Under the pieces are notes generated by a model. That model was not told where the DNA came from. It did not search any database and worked only from the letters and a program-made list of their open reading frames with translations. The position numbers and the translations under genes are program-made. A stretch of DNA of 64,000 nt, taken from assembly GCF_020178975.1 (NCBI RefSeq), contig NZ_JAHXBU010000039.1, positions 1 to 64,000 of the forward strand, read 5' to 3'. The stretch is from Cesiribacter sp. SM1. GTDB taxonomy: Bacteria; Bacteroidota; Bacteroidia; Cytophagales; Cyclobacteriaceae. Of this stretch, positions 8,761 through 17,530 are shown in pieces (position 1 is the first letter of the stretch; each line of letters begins with the position of its first letter).

Positions 8761-10452
8761 CTAAAAACCAGCCGAAGCATCGTCGCCACGGGGGTCGGCA
8801 CCGCCCTCCAGCCTGCCATCAGGCAGCACCAGGATGCCTGCAGCCCTGCCAATGCCCCCGCCTGTTTTAGGCGCAATTTTATGCCCCCTAAACCAAAGTT
8901 TGGCGCCTGTGCCCGGGCCCAGTGCCCCCCATTCCGAGAGTACCCAGTCGGGCTGCCACTGGTGGTGAAACCTGCCGGCATTTACCGCACCCTGCATGGG
9001 CAGGTTATGGGCTATTACATTGGTGATGATCTGGTAAACGGTGGTGATAATGGTTGAACCGCCCATGCTGCCCACTACCATATAGAGCTTTCCCTCCTTT
9101 TCCAGGATGGTGGGGGTCATGGAGCTAAGCATACGCTTGCCTGGCTGTATGGCATTGGCTTCGCCACCAATCACCCTGTAGCTGTTAGGGTACCCTGGTT
9201 TTACACTGAAGTCGTCCATTTCGTTATTCAGCAAAAAGCCAGAACCCGCTACAAATACCTTTGAGCCAAAGCTGCTGTTTAGGGTAGTGGTAACAGAAAC
9301 GGCATTGCCCATGGGGTCAACAATGGAGTAATGGGTGGTATTCGGACTTTCGTAAGCCACTGGCTCACCGGCAGAAACCTCATCGCTGTCGCTGGCCCAG
9401 TCCAGGTCAATATTTGCCATGCGCTGCATAATGTAGGCACTGTCCAGCAAGCCTTCTACAGGTACCTCCCAAAAATCAGGATCGCCCAGGTGTTCCGCAC
9501 GGTCGGCATACACCCGCCGCTCGGCCTCTACCATAAAGTGGGCAGTTTGTGCCGTGTTCCAGCCCCACTCCCCCAGCGGAAACTGGCTTGATATTGTGAG
9601 CAACTGCACCAGCGCAATGCCCCCACTGGAAGGCGGCGGCATGGAGATCACTTTATAGGCACCAATGTTGGCTGTAATAGGGTCGCGCCAGACTGATTTA
9701 TACTGCTGCAGGTCTTCCTTGCTGATGATCCCCCCACCTCTTTCCATCTCGGCCACTATGTTATTGGCGGTGGGGCCCTCATAAAAGCCAGCCCGCCCTT
9801 GGTCGCGGATCAGGCGCAGGGCATAGGCAAGGTCCTGCAGGCGAAGAGTATCTCCTTCGCTCCAGTGGTCTTTCAAAATAAAATTGGGTTTGAAGGTATT
9901 GTACCGGATGAAATCATTCCGCTCCTCGTTCAGCTTTACTGCTTCTTTTTCCGTGAGGGGAAATCCCCTGGCAGCCAGCTCTACCGCCGGCTGTACCAGT
10001 TCTGCCCAGGGCATGCTGCCGTACTTTTCGTGTGCCCGCACCATGCCATCTACCGTACCGGGAACGCCCGCAGCGAGGTGCCCTTTCAGGCTTAAGCCTT
10101 CAATGACCTCTCCTGCCTCATTCAGGTACATATCTTTATGTGCAGCTAATGGAGCCTTTTCCCGATAGTCGAGGGCGTCGATGCTGCCATCCTGCTGCCG
10201 CAGCACTAAAAAACCGCCGCCCCCGATATTCCCGGCATCGGGGTAAACCACCGCCAGGGCAAACTGCACGGCAATGGCTGCATCTACTGCATTGCCTCCG
10301 CGCTTTAAAATATCTGCACCAACTGCCGATGCAAGCGGGTGGGCCGATACAACCATGGCATTTTCCGTAACCAGGCCTACTTCATCAATATCCCCGCCAC
10401 TACAGCCTACAATAGAAAAAAATATAAACAGGATCAGTATACTTCTACTCAT
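8761..10452 (-). CDS. ggt: Gamma-glutamyltransferase lipoprotein
   Basis: This N-terminal nucleophile hydrolase cleaves or transfers the gamma-glutamyl group of glutathione and related peptides, outside the cytoplasm. The 563-residue length fits the family. A signal peptide ends in a lipobox (SIVGCS), so it should be lipid-anchored. The autoprocessing site is NTTHYSIVD, with the new N-terminal Thr at about residue 372. The substrate-binding stretch LLNNEMDDFSVKPG and the oxyanion motif GSMGGS follow in the usual order. The ATG at 10452 is preferred to the in-frame TTG one codon upstream. The gene stands alone. A separate terminator at 10668-10688 isolates it from the next minus-strand gene. 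Confidence 0.95.
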   Translation of the reverse strand: MSRSILILFIFFSIVGCSGGDIDEVGLVTENAMVVSAHPLASAVGADILKRGGNAVDAAIAVQFALAVVYPDAGNIGGGGFLVLRQQDGSIDALDYREKAPLAAHKDMYLNEAGEVIEGLSLKGHLAAGVPGTVDGMVRAHEKYGSMPWAELVQPAVELAARGFPLTEKEAVKLNEERNDFIRYNTFKPNFILKDHWSEGDTLRLQDLAYALRLIRDQGRAGFYEGPTANNIVAEMERGGGIISKEDLQQYKSVWRDPITANIGAYKVISMPPPSSGGIALVQLLTISSQFPLGEWGWNTAQTAHFMVEAERRVYADRAEHLGDPDFWEVPVEGLLDSAYIMQRMANIDLDWASDSDEVSAGEPVAYESPNTTHYSIVDPMGNAVSVTTTLNSSFGSKVFVAGSGFLLNNEMDDFSVKPGYPNSYRVIGGEANAIQPGKRMLSSMTPTILEKEGKLYMVVGSMGGSTIITTVYQIITNVIAHNLPMQGAVNAGRFHHQWQPDWVLSEWGALGPGTGAKLWFRGHKIAPKTGGGIGRAAGILVLPDGRLEGGADPRGDDASAGF

Positions 10453-10667
10453 CAATAACTCTTATCTTCTTTAAAAAAACAGGTCTCAACTACCATACTC
10501 CTAACTCGTGATCCGCCACTAAGGTTGAGCCTCTTTGTTCTTTGGTTGGTGTATGTGTGTAGACTGGAATTGATTCACACACGCCTATGCCCTTATCCTT
10601 CAATAACTTTTTAGAAATGCTGAAGATAAAATGTATCTGTTAGTACACATAGTACACAAAACAAAAA

Positions 10668-10688
10668 CCCCGATGCAGTGCACCGGGG
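10668..10688 (-). terminator. Rho-independent terminator of the kinase-pyrophosphorylase gene
   Basis: CCCCG (10668-10672) pairs with CGGGG (10684-10688). On the minus strand the stem is followed directly by TTTTTG, and it lies about 24 nt past the stop at 10712. Confidence 0.75.
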
Positions 10689-10711
10689 CTACTTAAGTTC
10701 AAAAGTCACAA

Positions 10712-13700
10712 CTAATCAAATCTGGAGAGCGAAGCAACATAATCCTTGCTGCCGTCGGTTACCCAGGCATCGAGCTGGGCAGGGTCTTTCATTTGCTGCC
10801 CGCGCTGCCGGGGTACAGCTATGTAGCCTGTTTTTACATCCGGCAGGGCCGACATGTCACTCCAGAGCTTTTCTATCTGGGCTACCGGGTAAATATCTTC
10901 CTGCCCGTGTCCCCAGCGGTACTTTACCTCTTTAATGGTTACATAGCTTGGTATGCGATGTGCTACACTTCTTACGGCCTTGGCAAGTCTGGCTTCATCG
11001 CCCTGCTGCAGTTCCCGGCGTGTTAAGCCAAAGAGTTTCAGCAGCGGATCTATCTGTATCCAGGTAGTCATGGAGTTGTAATAGCTCAATTTCAGCTCAT
11101 CTTCTTCCCTGGGCTGTGCCAGGCCTTCCAGCAGGCGCATTTGTCCGTTTACACGGGCAAGCCCCCCTCCCCTGTCCTCAAACCGGCGCGGCACAACCTC
11201 AAAGGTCAGCACATTGCCCGATTCCAGGTGGTACCCCAGGGCAGCCGGGTCTACATCGGCACCAAGGGTATCGATGTTGTGCAGCATGATGGTATCCAGC
11301 TGCGGGTGCTTCTCCAGCAGCCTGGCCAGGGTACCGTTGCGCAGCAGATTCGATACCTCGTACCAGTGCCCCAGCGGCGAAAAGCGTTGCCCGGCAATGT
11401 TATCAACATAATCGGTGCCTTCTCCTTTGCCCTTTGCCCAGCCAATCAGGCTGCGGCGGCCGGCTTCGCGCACTTTCTGCTTGTTCTCGTCCAGCATCTC
11501 CTGGGGCATTTCCTCCCACATAAAGCGCAGGTCGCGCTCCATGGGCACAAAGCGCTGACCAATGGAGCGGCCGGGTGAGAGCAGCACATCGCCTCCATAG
11601 CCAAAGTTGCCGGTTTGCTCCAGCGTACGCCTGATGGGCTCATGGGTAAGGTAGCTGGTGGCTACCAGGTGCGGAATATTGGCACCGTAGGCCTGGGCTA
11701 CCTTGTGTGTCTTCGACATGTGGATCTCCAGGAAGCTGCGGTGCACGCCATCGATCTCCACAAATGGATTCAGGGCCTTGATCACGCCTGCTCCTTTGGT
11801 CCAGCGGCTGCCAACACCTGCTGCCAGGCTTAGCACAGCTACTTTACCAGCTTTGATGGCTGCTTCGCCTGTGCCAACACTAGCTTCCAGCTCAGGGAGC
11901 TGGGCAATGTCCTGCGGACCTACATCTTCTATGGTAGTGGCGGCTGCAAGCCTGTTGCGCGATAAGCCAATACGGCCCTTCTGCAGCTGCTCCCTTATTT
12001 CTTCGTGCTGAATATAATCGAAGCCATTCTCGCGCTTGATCTTTTCTGCTTTTTCGTCTTCGGCACTGCGGTTGCCCTGTGTAGAGGGGTCTGAAACTTT
12101 AAACAGGTTGCTGACAATGGTGCGCAGCAACGGGTAGGCCAGGTTATTCTTTTCGCAATAAGTGGTAAAGAAATCAATCTCTGCCCTGCGGATATAGGAG
12201 ATGGAAGAAGGCTCCTGCCGCACCAGCTCCGATACGTGAATGGCATAATACTGCTCCGGCATCAGGGCCTCGTTGCCCTCATGCAGCGTTGCCCAGCTGC
12301 CCTTGTTGTTGATGCTCCAGTTGTACACCACCGGCTCCATGGCAAAAGGCAGGGAGGCAGAAAGCTCCTGCTTGGTGTTTCGCAAAATATCCAGCACCTC
12401 TGCCTTACGCTCCTGGTATCTGTCAGGGTTTACGAACATACCCATGCCCCCGCCCGACATACCGCCCAGCATCAGGAATCCATAGTAATCATCACCAAAT
12501 GCCTTTTTAGCCTTTTTAATGATTTGTTCGGTAAAATGGGTAGAGGCCCATGGAATAATGGTTTTGATAGGATAGCCCCAGTTCAGGGCAGTATTCGCTG
12601 CCAGCTTTTTGATATCACCTTCCCGGATAGAAGCAAGGATGTTATCAAAGATCTGGTTGGTCTGCTGGCGTGCCGCCCATTCCTTTTCGCCCCTTAGCAG
12701 GTATTTTTCGGTTACCATTTCCAGGATAGGGCCTACATTAGAGGCCATGCCGCCGTGCATCAGCACCAGCGAGTTCATAAGTTTTTCGGCCATCTCGGGA
12801 TGCACCTCATCACCCTGCAGTACCCGGTGGCGCGGCAGGAGTGTACCCCGGCTGATGCCCCATTCCGGATCGCCCTCCTGTGCCATGGTGCCCTGTATGG
12901 CTTTGATGCCAGGCCATACACCGCCAGAGTCCTGCCAGCCGCCACCGGAGCCGCCAATCCACTCACCCAGGATAGCCCGCGAAGCGACCAGCCGCCTTTC
13001 GCTTTCCTGCAGCCCGTCTACCAGGCTGCTGGTTTGCCCCGTAGCCCGCATCAGCAGGCTTATGATTGAGCCTAACAGGTTAGTGGAAACTGCAAAGCGG
13101 GAGCCTTTGGGTATATCGTTTACCTTGGTAACCAGCTCCAGGCCCATGCCCGGCGCTACAATACGGCTAAGAATGTCGGGCAGCGACTGGTTGGTACCCT
13201 CAAAAGAAGGGGGTATAAGACCAGAGGCAATAACACCCGCCTTTACCAGGCTAAGGTAGTCGTTACCAAAGTTGAACAGGTCCGACAGGTCGTGAATATC
13301 TTTGGTGGTGTTCAGGTCGATGCTCGTTAGCCGCAGCACCGGCTCCGGTATTACACGCACATAGCTGTGCAGGGGCGGACGTATATCTTTATCGCGACCG
13401 TATACCCCCAGGTCTATCGACACATTGATTACCCTTGCACCTTCGGGATAATCCATGCCCAGGAAAAAAATATCGGACCAGCCGCTGTGGGTAAGGTCCA
13501 TGCGCACAGAGGTATGCTCGTGCAGCAGCGGGTAAAAGAGTGAATCTTCCTGGCGCTGCAGCAGCCTTGGGTGAATGCGTATAGGATGTTCCTCCTGGTG
13601 GCCTACCCGGAACATCCACTGGTTGCCCTTGCTGGAGCGCACACTCTTCCGCACCTGGTCGGCCAGGATCTGGAAAGAGAGGTGGTGGTAACTTTCTGCC

Positions 13701-14047
13701 AGGGCACTAAAAAGGGTGGCATTGGGTCCCTTTGTATCAAGCTCTTTCAGGAAGGTGGCAATGGCATGCTCAAAGCGGCGTGCCAGCAGGTCTTCAAAAC
13801 CTGCATAAGATATTTTTCCGGTGGCAGGTATTTCAGGGGCTTCCATCAGGAAAAAGCGAAAGCCTGCATACAGAAAAAGAATGGCCCGCACCTTATCGTA
13901 AAGGCTGGGTGTGGCTTTCCTGAAATTATCCAACTCCCGCAGCTGGTTCAATAGCTCCTTTGCCGAAAGCTGCCTGCTTATTTCAAAAAAAGACCTGTTG
14001 CGCGTGGCTGTATCGGCAGAGGTAATGGTTTCTATAAATGGATTCAT
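10712..14047 (-). CDS. GHMP-family sugar kinase fused to UDPGP-family nucleotidyltransferase
   Basis: This 1111-residue cytoplasmic protein joins two sugar-activating domains. The N-terminal 170 residues are helical and unassigned. The GHMP kinase part covers about 175-620: VRMDLTHSGWSD (about 182), a degenerate P-loop-like stretch PKGSRFAVSTN, GGSGGGWQDSGG (about 367, typical of fucokinase/heptokinase relatives) and GGMSGGGMGM (about 527). The C-terminal part, about 735-1111, is UDPGP-type: LSLAAGVGSRW near 739 and HNIDTLGADVD near 924. By family knowledge the first domain would phosphorylate a free sugar at C1 and the second would make the UDP-sugar. The architecture parallels Bacteroides Fkp, but with domain order reversed and a different pyrophosphorylase family. 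The substrate cannot be read from sequence. It lies 119 nt downstream of a GalU-like gene on the same strand. Confidence 0.85.
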   Translation of the reverse strand: MNPFIETITSADTATRNRSFFEISRQLSAKELLNQLRELDNFRKATPSLYDKVRAILFLYAGFRFFLMEAPEIPATGKISYAGFEDLLARRFEHAIATFLKELDTKGPNATLFSALAESYHHLSFQILADQVRKSVRSSKGNQWMFRVGHQEEHPIRIHPRLLQRQEDSLFYPLLHEHTSVRMDLTHSGWSDIFFLGMDYPEGARVINVSIDLGVYGRDKDIRPPLHSYVRVIPEPVLRLTSIDLNTTKDIHDLSDLFNFGNDYLSLVKAGVIASGLIPPSFEGTNQSLPDILSRIVAPGMGLELVTKVNDIPKGSRFAVSTNLLGSIISLLMRATGQTSSLVDGLQESERRLVASRAILGEWIGGSGGGWQDSGGVWPGIKAIQGTMAQEGDPEWGISRGTLLPRHRVLQGDEVHPEMAEKLMNSLVLMHGGMASNVGPILEMVTEKYLLRGEKEWAARQQTNQIFDNILASIREGDIKKLAANTALNWGYPIKTIIPWASTHFTEQIIKKAKKAFGDDYYGFLMLGGMSGGGMGMFVNPDRYQERKAEVLDILRNTKQELSASLPFAMEPVVYNWSINNKGSWATLHEGNEALMPEQYYAIHVSELVRQEPSSISYIRRAEIDFFTTYCEKNNLAYPLLRTIVSNLFKVSDPSTQGNRSAEDEKAEKIKRENGFDYIQHEEIREQLQKGRIGLSRNRLAAATTIEDVGPQDIAQLPELEASVGTGEAAIKAGKVAVLSLAAGVGSRWTKGAGVIKALNPFVEIDGVHRSFLEIHMSKTHKVAQAYGANIPHLVATSYLTHEPIRRTLEQTGNFGYGGDVLLSPGRSIGQRFVPMERDLRFMWEEMPQEMLDENKQKVREAGRRSLIGWAKGKGEGTDYVDNIAGQRFSPLGHWYEVSNLLRNGTLARLLEKHPQLDTIMLHNIDTLGADVDPAALGYHLESGNVLTFEVVPRRFEDRGGGLARVNGQMRLLEGLAQPREEDELKLSYYNSMTTWIQIDPLLKLFGLTRRELQQGDEARLAKAVRSVAHRIPSYVTIKEVKYRWGHGQEDIYPVAQIEKLWSDMSALPDVKTGYIAVPRQRGQQMKDPAQLDAWVTDGSKDYVASLSRFD

Positions 14048-14166
14048 GCTAGCGTTTCTTTGGAATTAGAACTATAACAGGCGCTCATCAGCAATACTTA
14101 GTTGTAGTAAGTCTTCTGCAAGCACTGCTTCCGTTCTGTTACTCAATACCTAATACTCAACACCGA

Positions 14167-15117
14167 TCATTTCCTGTTGCGTCCGTTGGCTTCGGCTAGT
14201 AGTTCTACCATGGTGGTGAGGGTCTCATCGTGGGCCTCGCCGGCAAGTCCCAAGGCAATTTGTGCCTGCAGCAGGCCATGGCGTTTGCTAAGGTCGTAGC
14301 GGCTGCCTTTCACCTCCAGGGCCAGGTATTTATCTGTTTTGGCCAGCTCCTGCAGCGCAGGGGTAAGCAGTACATTGGTGCTGCCTGCTGAAATATCTTG
14401 CTGGAGCAGCTCAAAAACTGCCGGCGTGAGTACGTGCATACCAAAAAAGCAGAGATAATACCCTACCCGCAGGCCCGGGGTTTGCAGCTCCAGTTCGGCC
14501 AGGCTCAGGGAAGGTTTTTCAATCAGCTTTTCGATCTGGTAAATGCCTGATGTTCCCGGCAGCTGCTTACCGGTAAGGGTACCATAACGGGTAATCTGGT
14601 GCTCAGGGGTAGGGTTTACTGCCGATACGGAGCAGTTCTCCTGCTGGGCAAGGTCTATAAGCTGGGCAGCACAGCGCCTGTCGCGCAAATCGGAAACATA
14701 GAGGTAATCTCCCAGCAGCAGCAGAAAAGGCTCTTCCCCTACAAAATCTTTTGCACAATGTACTGCATGACCATAACCCAGCGGCTCCTGTTGCTCAGCA
14801 AACTGCAGGCGGTTTAGCAGCTGATCTATTTTTTCTGCTTCTTTCCTGGCCCAGTCTACACTTTTAAAAGACTTCACCAGGTTGTCGCGCAGCGAGTGAA
14901 AGGCACTGATGTAGCGATCTCCGTCGCCGGGCGCGCACACCACACAAATTTCTTCAATACCACTTGCAAAGGCCTCTTCGGCAATAATCTGGATAACCGG
15001 CTTGTGCAGGCCATCTATGTCTATGGCAGGCAGCATAGCTTTTTGTACCGTATCAGCAACCGGGTATAAGCGTTCCCCACGGGCTGCGGCCGTAATCACT
15101 GCTTTTCTAATTTTCAT
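14167..15117 (-). CDS. GalU-like UTP-sugar-1-phosphate nucleotidyltransferase
   Basis: A 316-residue Rossmann-type nucleotidyltransferase related to bacterial UTP-glucose-1-phosphate uridylyltransferase. The N-terminal signature is KAVITAAARGERLYPVADT followed by KAMLPAID. GalU normally has AAGLGTRFLP and KEMLP, so the nucleotide loop is altered (ARGER in place of GLGTR). LLLLGDYLY matches the metal/sugar site region, and LIEKPS the motif following it. It is the first gene of a probable two-gene minus-strand unit with the kinase-pyrophosphorylase fusion. The pair may act on the same sugar, or this gene may supply UDP-glucose. I leave the symbol blank because the loop differs from true GalU. 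Confidence 0.85.
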   Translation of the reverse strand: MKIRKAVITAAARGERLYPVADTVQKAMLPAIDIDGLHKPVIQIIAEEAFASGIEEICVVCAPGDGDRYISAFHSLRDNLVKSFKSVDWARKEAEKIDQLLNRLQFAEQQEPLGYGHAVHCAKDFVGEEPFLLLLGDYLYVSDLRDRRCAAQLIDLAQQENCSVSAVNPTPEHQITRYGTLTGKQLPGTSGIYQIEKLIEKPSLSLAELELQTPGLRVGYYLCFFGMHVLTPAVFELLQQDISAGSTNVLLTPALQELAKTDKYLALEVKGSRYDLSKRHGLLQAQIALGLAGEAHDETLTTMVELLAEANGRNRK

Positions 15118-15424
15118 GTTCTATGTTATGAGTGCTTCTTCTACAGGCTAAAAAAATGAAAGATGCTGTACATCTCTCCTTCGGGGAAAGAAACAGCACA
15201 GACAGGCTGAAAACCAAAAATAGTAAACCTGGCAGGATTAAAAATATTTTAAGCGAATCATTTCACTTGAACGGGAGCCTGCATTGATGGGATGCCAGGG
15301 CTGTAAAAATATTTTATTAGGGCAAATCAGGCGAAGCAACTGCCCAAGCCTTTCCCCACCAATCACTTGTAAATGCCACACATATAATACAATGATATAG
15401 GTCAGATAAAAAAAAGAATTACTG
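15118..15424. other. Divergent intergenic region with a weak minus-strand promoter box
   Basis: This is the spacer between the GalU-like gene and the tetR promoter. TATTTTTG on the minus strand at 15215-15222 fits the TAnnTTTG box for the GalU-like gene, but no matching TTG lies at the right distance upstream. Nothing else is visible. Confidence 0.35.
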
Positions 15425-15455
15425 TTTGCCGCAAGACTAAAAGCTACTACATTTG
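15425..15455 (+). promoter_or_regulatory. Bacteroidota-type promoter of the first RND efflux operon
   Basis: TTTG at 15425-15428, a 19-nt spacer, then TACATTTG at 15448-15455 match the -33/-7 consensus exactly. Transcription should start about 5 nt downstream, inside the palindrome at 15460-15475. Confidence 0.75.
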
Positions 15456-15459
15456 CAGA

Positions 15460-15475
15460 CCGAACGAGCGTCCGG
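15460..15475. promoter_or_regulatory. TetR operator at the transcription start
   Basis: A 16-bp dyad CCGnACG-AG-CGTnCGG lies 14 nt before the tetR ATG and overlaps the predicted start of transcription. This is the expected place for autorepression by the adjacent TetR protein. Confidence 0.7.
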
Positions 15476-15488
15476 TACAATTAGAGAA

Positions 15489-16073
15489 ATGACAGACAAT
15501 TTTACAGAAAAGAAGATAGCAATTCTGGAAACAACCCTGGAATTGATTAAGGAGAATGGTTTTCATGGCACCCCCATCAGCATGGTAGTGAAGAAGTCCG
15601 GGGTAGCTGCGGGCACTATTTACCACCACTTTGAAAACAAAGACAGGCTGATCTGTGAGCTGTTTTCGTATGTAACAGAAAAAATGCTGGCGGCCGCGAA
15701 AGAAGGAGATGACGAAGCTGCACCCTACGAAGAGCGCTTTCTGAATCTCTGGAAGAACCTTTATAACTTTCACACCAAGAACCCTAACGTACCCTTATTT
15801 TTTGATCAGTACATAAACTCACCTTATTTCGAGAAAAAGCCAAAAGAAGAAATAAACTGCTTCCACCGGTATATTTTTAGTTTTATCCGGGAAGGCATCA
15901 ACCAGGGACACCTGAAACCGGTTAACCCGGAAATTTTAGGTGTTTTACTAAGCACCACAGCCATTACCAGTTTTAAAATTCAATCGCACGGAAAGATTAA
16001 GGCAGGAGCCACTGAACTGGAGCAGATCATCCAGATTATCTGGGATGGCGTTGCCAGAGAAAAAACATCCTAG
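15489..16073 (+). CDS. TetR-family repressor of the first RND efflux operon
   Basis: A 194-residue regulator. The N-terminal helix-turn-helix spans about residues 8-50, with GFHGTPISMVVKKSGVAAGT and IYHHFENKDRLI typical of TetR. The C-terminal part is the variable ligand-binding and dimer domain. The ATG at 15489 is chosen because the promoter box covers the upstream in-frame TTG at 15453, which would be untranscribed. A palindromic operator sits between promoter and gene. It is followed after 119 nt by TolC, adaptor and RND pump genes on the same strand, with no terminator between, so it probably controls both itself and the pump. Confidence 0.9.
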   Translation: MTDNFTEKKIAILETTLELIKENGFHGTPISMVVKKSGVAAGTIYHHFENKDRLICELFSYVTEKMLAAAKEGDDEAAPYEERFLNLWKNLYNFHTKNPNVPLFFDQYINSPYFEKKPKEEINCFHRYIFSFIREGINQGHLKPVNPEILGVLLSTTAITSFKIQSHGKIKAGATELEQIIQIIWDGVAREKTS

Positions 16074-16192
16074 CAATTTATTATAAGTCTATAGCACCCA
16101 CACAAAGCCCTCTGCACCAGTCATACATCTTCTGGCAGAAGGGCGAATATTCATAAAAAGTCTATACAACCTAAAGCACTACCCTATACTTC

Positions 16193-17530
16193 ATGATGAA
16201 AAAGAAAAATGCCATCTGGCTGTTGGTGCTGGCGTACCTCTTGTACCCATCACTTTTAATGGCCCAGCAAACCGGGGGCGGCGCTTCCGGCGGCGGTAAT
16301 TTTACCCTGGAAGAATGCATTGCCTACGCCTTTGAAAACCAGCCTGCCCTTAGGCAATCGGAAATCGACGAAGCCATTGGCGAGCGGGAGATCAATGCAG
16401 CCCTTTCTGCTTGGCTACCACAGGTAGCTTTGGGCTTTGGCTATACCTATAACATTCAGCGACAGGTAGCCGCTTTCGGTGATCAGCCGATTCAGATTGG
16501 CACCAAAAATAATTCGAATGTGCAGCTCCAGGCTTCGCAGGTGATCTACAACAATGATTTGCTGCTTGCCAGCAGGGGCGCCCGCTTTACCAGGCGCAGC
16601 CTGGATCAAACCACCACCTTTACCAAAATAAATACAGTGGTTGAGGTGAGCAAGGCCTTTTACGACCTGCTGCTCACCCAGGAACAGCTGAAGATCCTGG
16701 ACGAAAATATTGCTCGCCTGGAGAAACAGTACCGCGATGCACTCAGCCAGTACGAAAGCGGTATTGTAGATAAAACCGACTATCAGCGGGCTAGCATTAC
16801 CCTGGCCAACACTCGCAGCGACCGCAAAAGAACGCAGGAGGCCATCAAAGCACAGTTTGCATATTTAAAGCAGCTCATGGGGTATCCGCCCAACCAGGAG
16901 CTGCATATTGTGCACGACTACGAAAGCATGCAGGCCCGCATTCAGGCCGACACCCTTCAGCCTGTAGTTCTGGAAAACAGGATTGAGTACCAGCTCCTAC
17001 AGACTCAGCAGCAGTTGCTTGGCCTCAACACCAGCTACTACCGCTGGGGATTCCTGCCAACGCTTTCTGCTAACTACAACAATAGCAGGCTGTTTCTGAA
17101 TGATCAGTTCAGCCAGCTTTACAATACCGCCTACCCTACTTCAGCGGTTGGTTTGCAGCTTAGCATTCCTATTTTTCAGGGCACCCGCAGAATACAGAAC
17201 CTAAGGCGGGCACAGTTGCTGGAACAACGCCTGCAGCAGGACCTGATAGAAACGCAGAATGCCATTAATACAGAATACCAGCGTGCGCTTGCCAACTACA
17301 AAAGTGATTATAACGAGTGGCTTACCCTGCAGCAGAATGTAGAAATAGCCGAAGAGGTCTACGACATTATTAAGCTGCAGTACGACGAAGGCATCAAAAC
17401 CTACCTGGAGCTGATCATAGCCGAAACAGACCTGCGTTCGGCCCAGCTGAATTATTATAACGCCCTGTACCAGGTGCTGGCCAGCAAGCTGGATCTGCAA
17501 AGGGCCCTTGGAGAAATAAGAGTCAACTAA
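16193..17530 (+). CDS. TolC-family outer membrane efflux protein
   Basis: A 445-residue outer-membrane channel of a tripartite pump. A signal peptide (LVLAYLLYPSLLMAQ) is followed by a Gly-rich linker and the first OEP domain (FTLEECIAYAFENQPALRQSE). Long alternating helices with many Gln and Ala residues form the periplasmic tunnel. The second OEP repeat ends near YNALYQVLASKLDLQRALG. It is the second gene of the tetR-tolC-adaptor-pump unit. Its stop codon overlaps the next start (TAATG at 17528-17532), which implies translational coupling. No separate promoter was found in the 119-nt gap upstream. Confidence 0.93.
   Translation: MMKKKNAIWLLVLAYLLYPSLLMAQQTGGGASGGGNFTLEECIAYAFENQPALRQSEIDEAIGEREINAALSAWLPQVALGFGYTYNIQRQVAAFGDQPIQIGTKNNSNVQLQASQVIYNNDLLLASRGARFTRRSLDQTTTFTKINTVVEVSKAFYDLLLTQEQLKILDENIARLEKQYRDALSQYESGIVDKTDYQRASITLANTRSDRKRTQEAIKAQFAYLKQLMGYPPNQELHIVHDYESMQARIQADTLQPVVLENRIEYQLLQTQQQLLGLNTSYYRWGFLPTLSANYNNSRLFLNDQFSQLYNTAYPTSAVGLQLSIPIFQGTRRIQNLRRAQLLEQRLQQDLIETQNAINTEYQRALANYKSDYNEWLTLQQNVEIAEEVYDIIKLQYDEGIKTYLELIIAETDLRSAQLNYYNALYQVLASKLDLQRALGEIRVN

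Noticed and set aside
10712-14047. Annotation as bifunctional fucokinase/GDP-fucose pyrophosphorylase (Fkp)
   Set aside because: Domain order is reversed and the C-terminal domain is UDPGP-like, so GDP-fucose synthesis is not supported.
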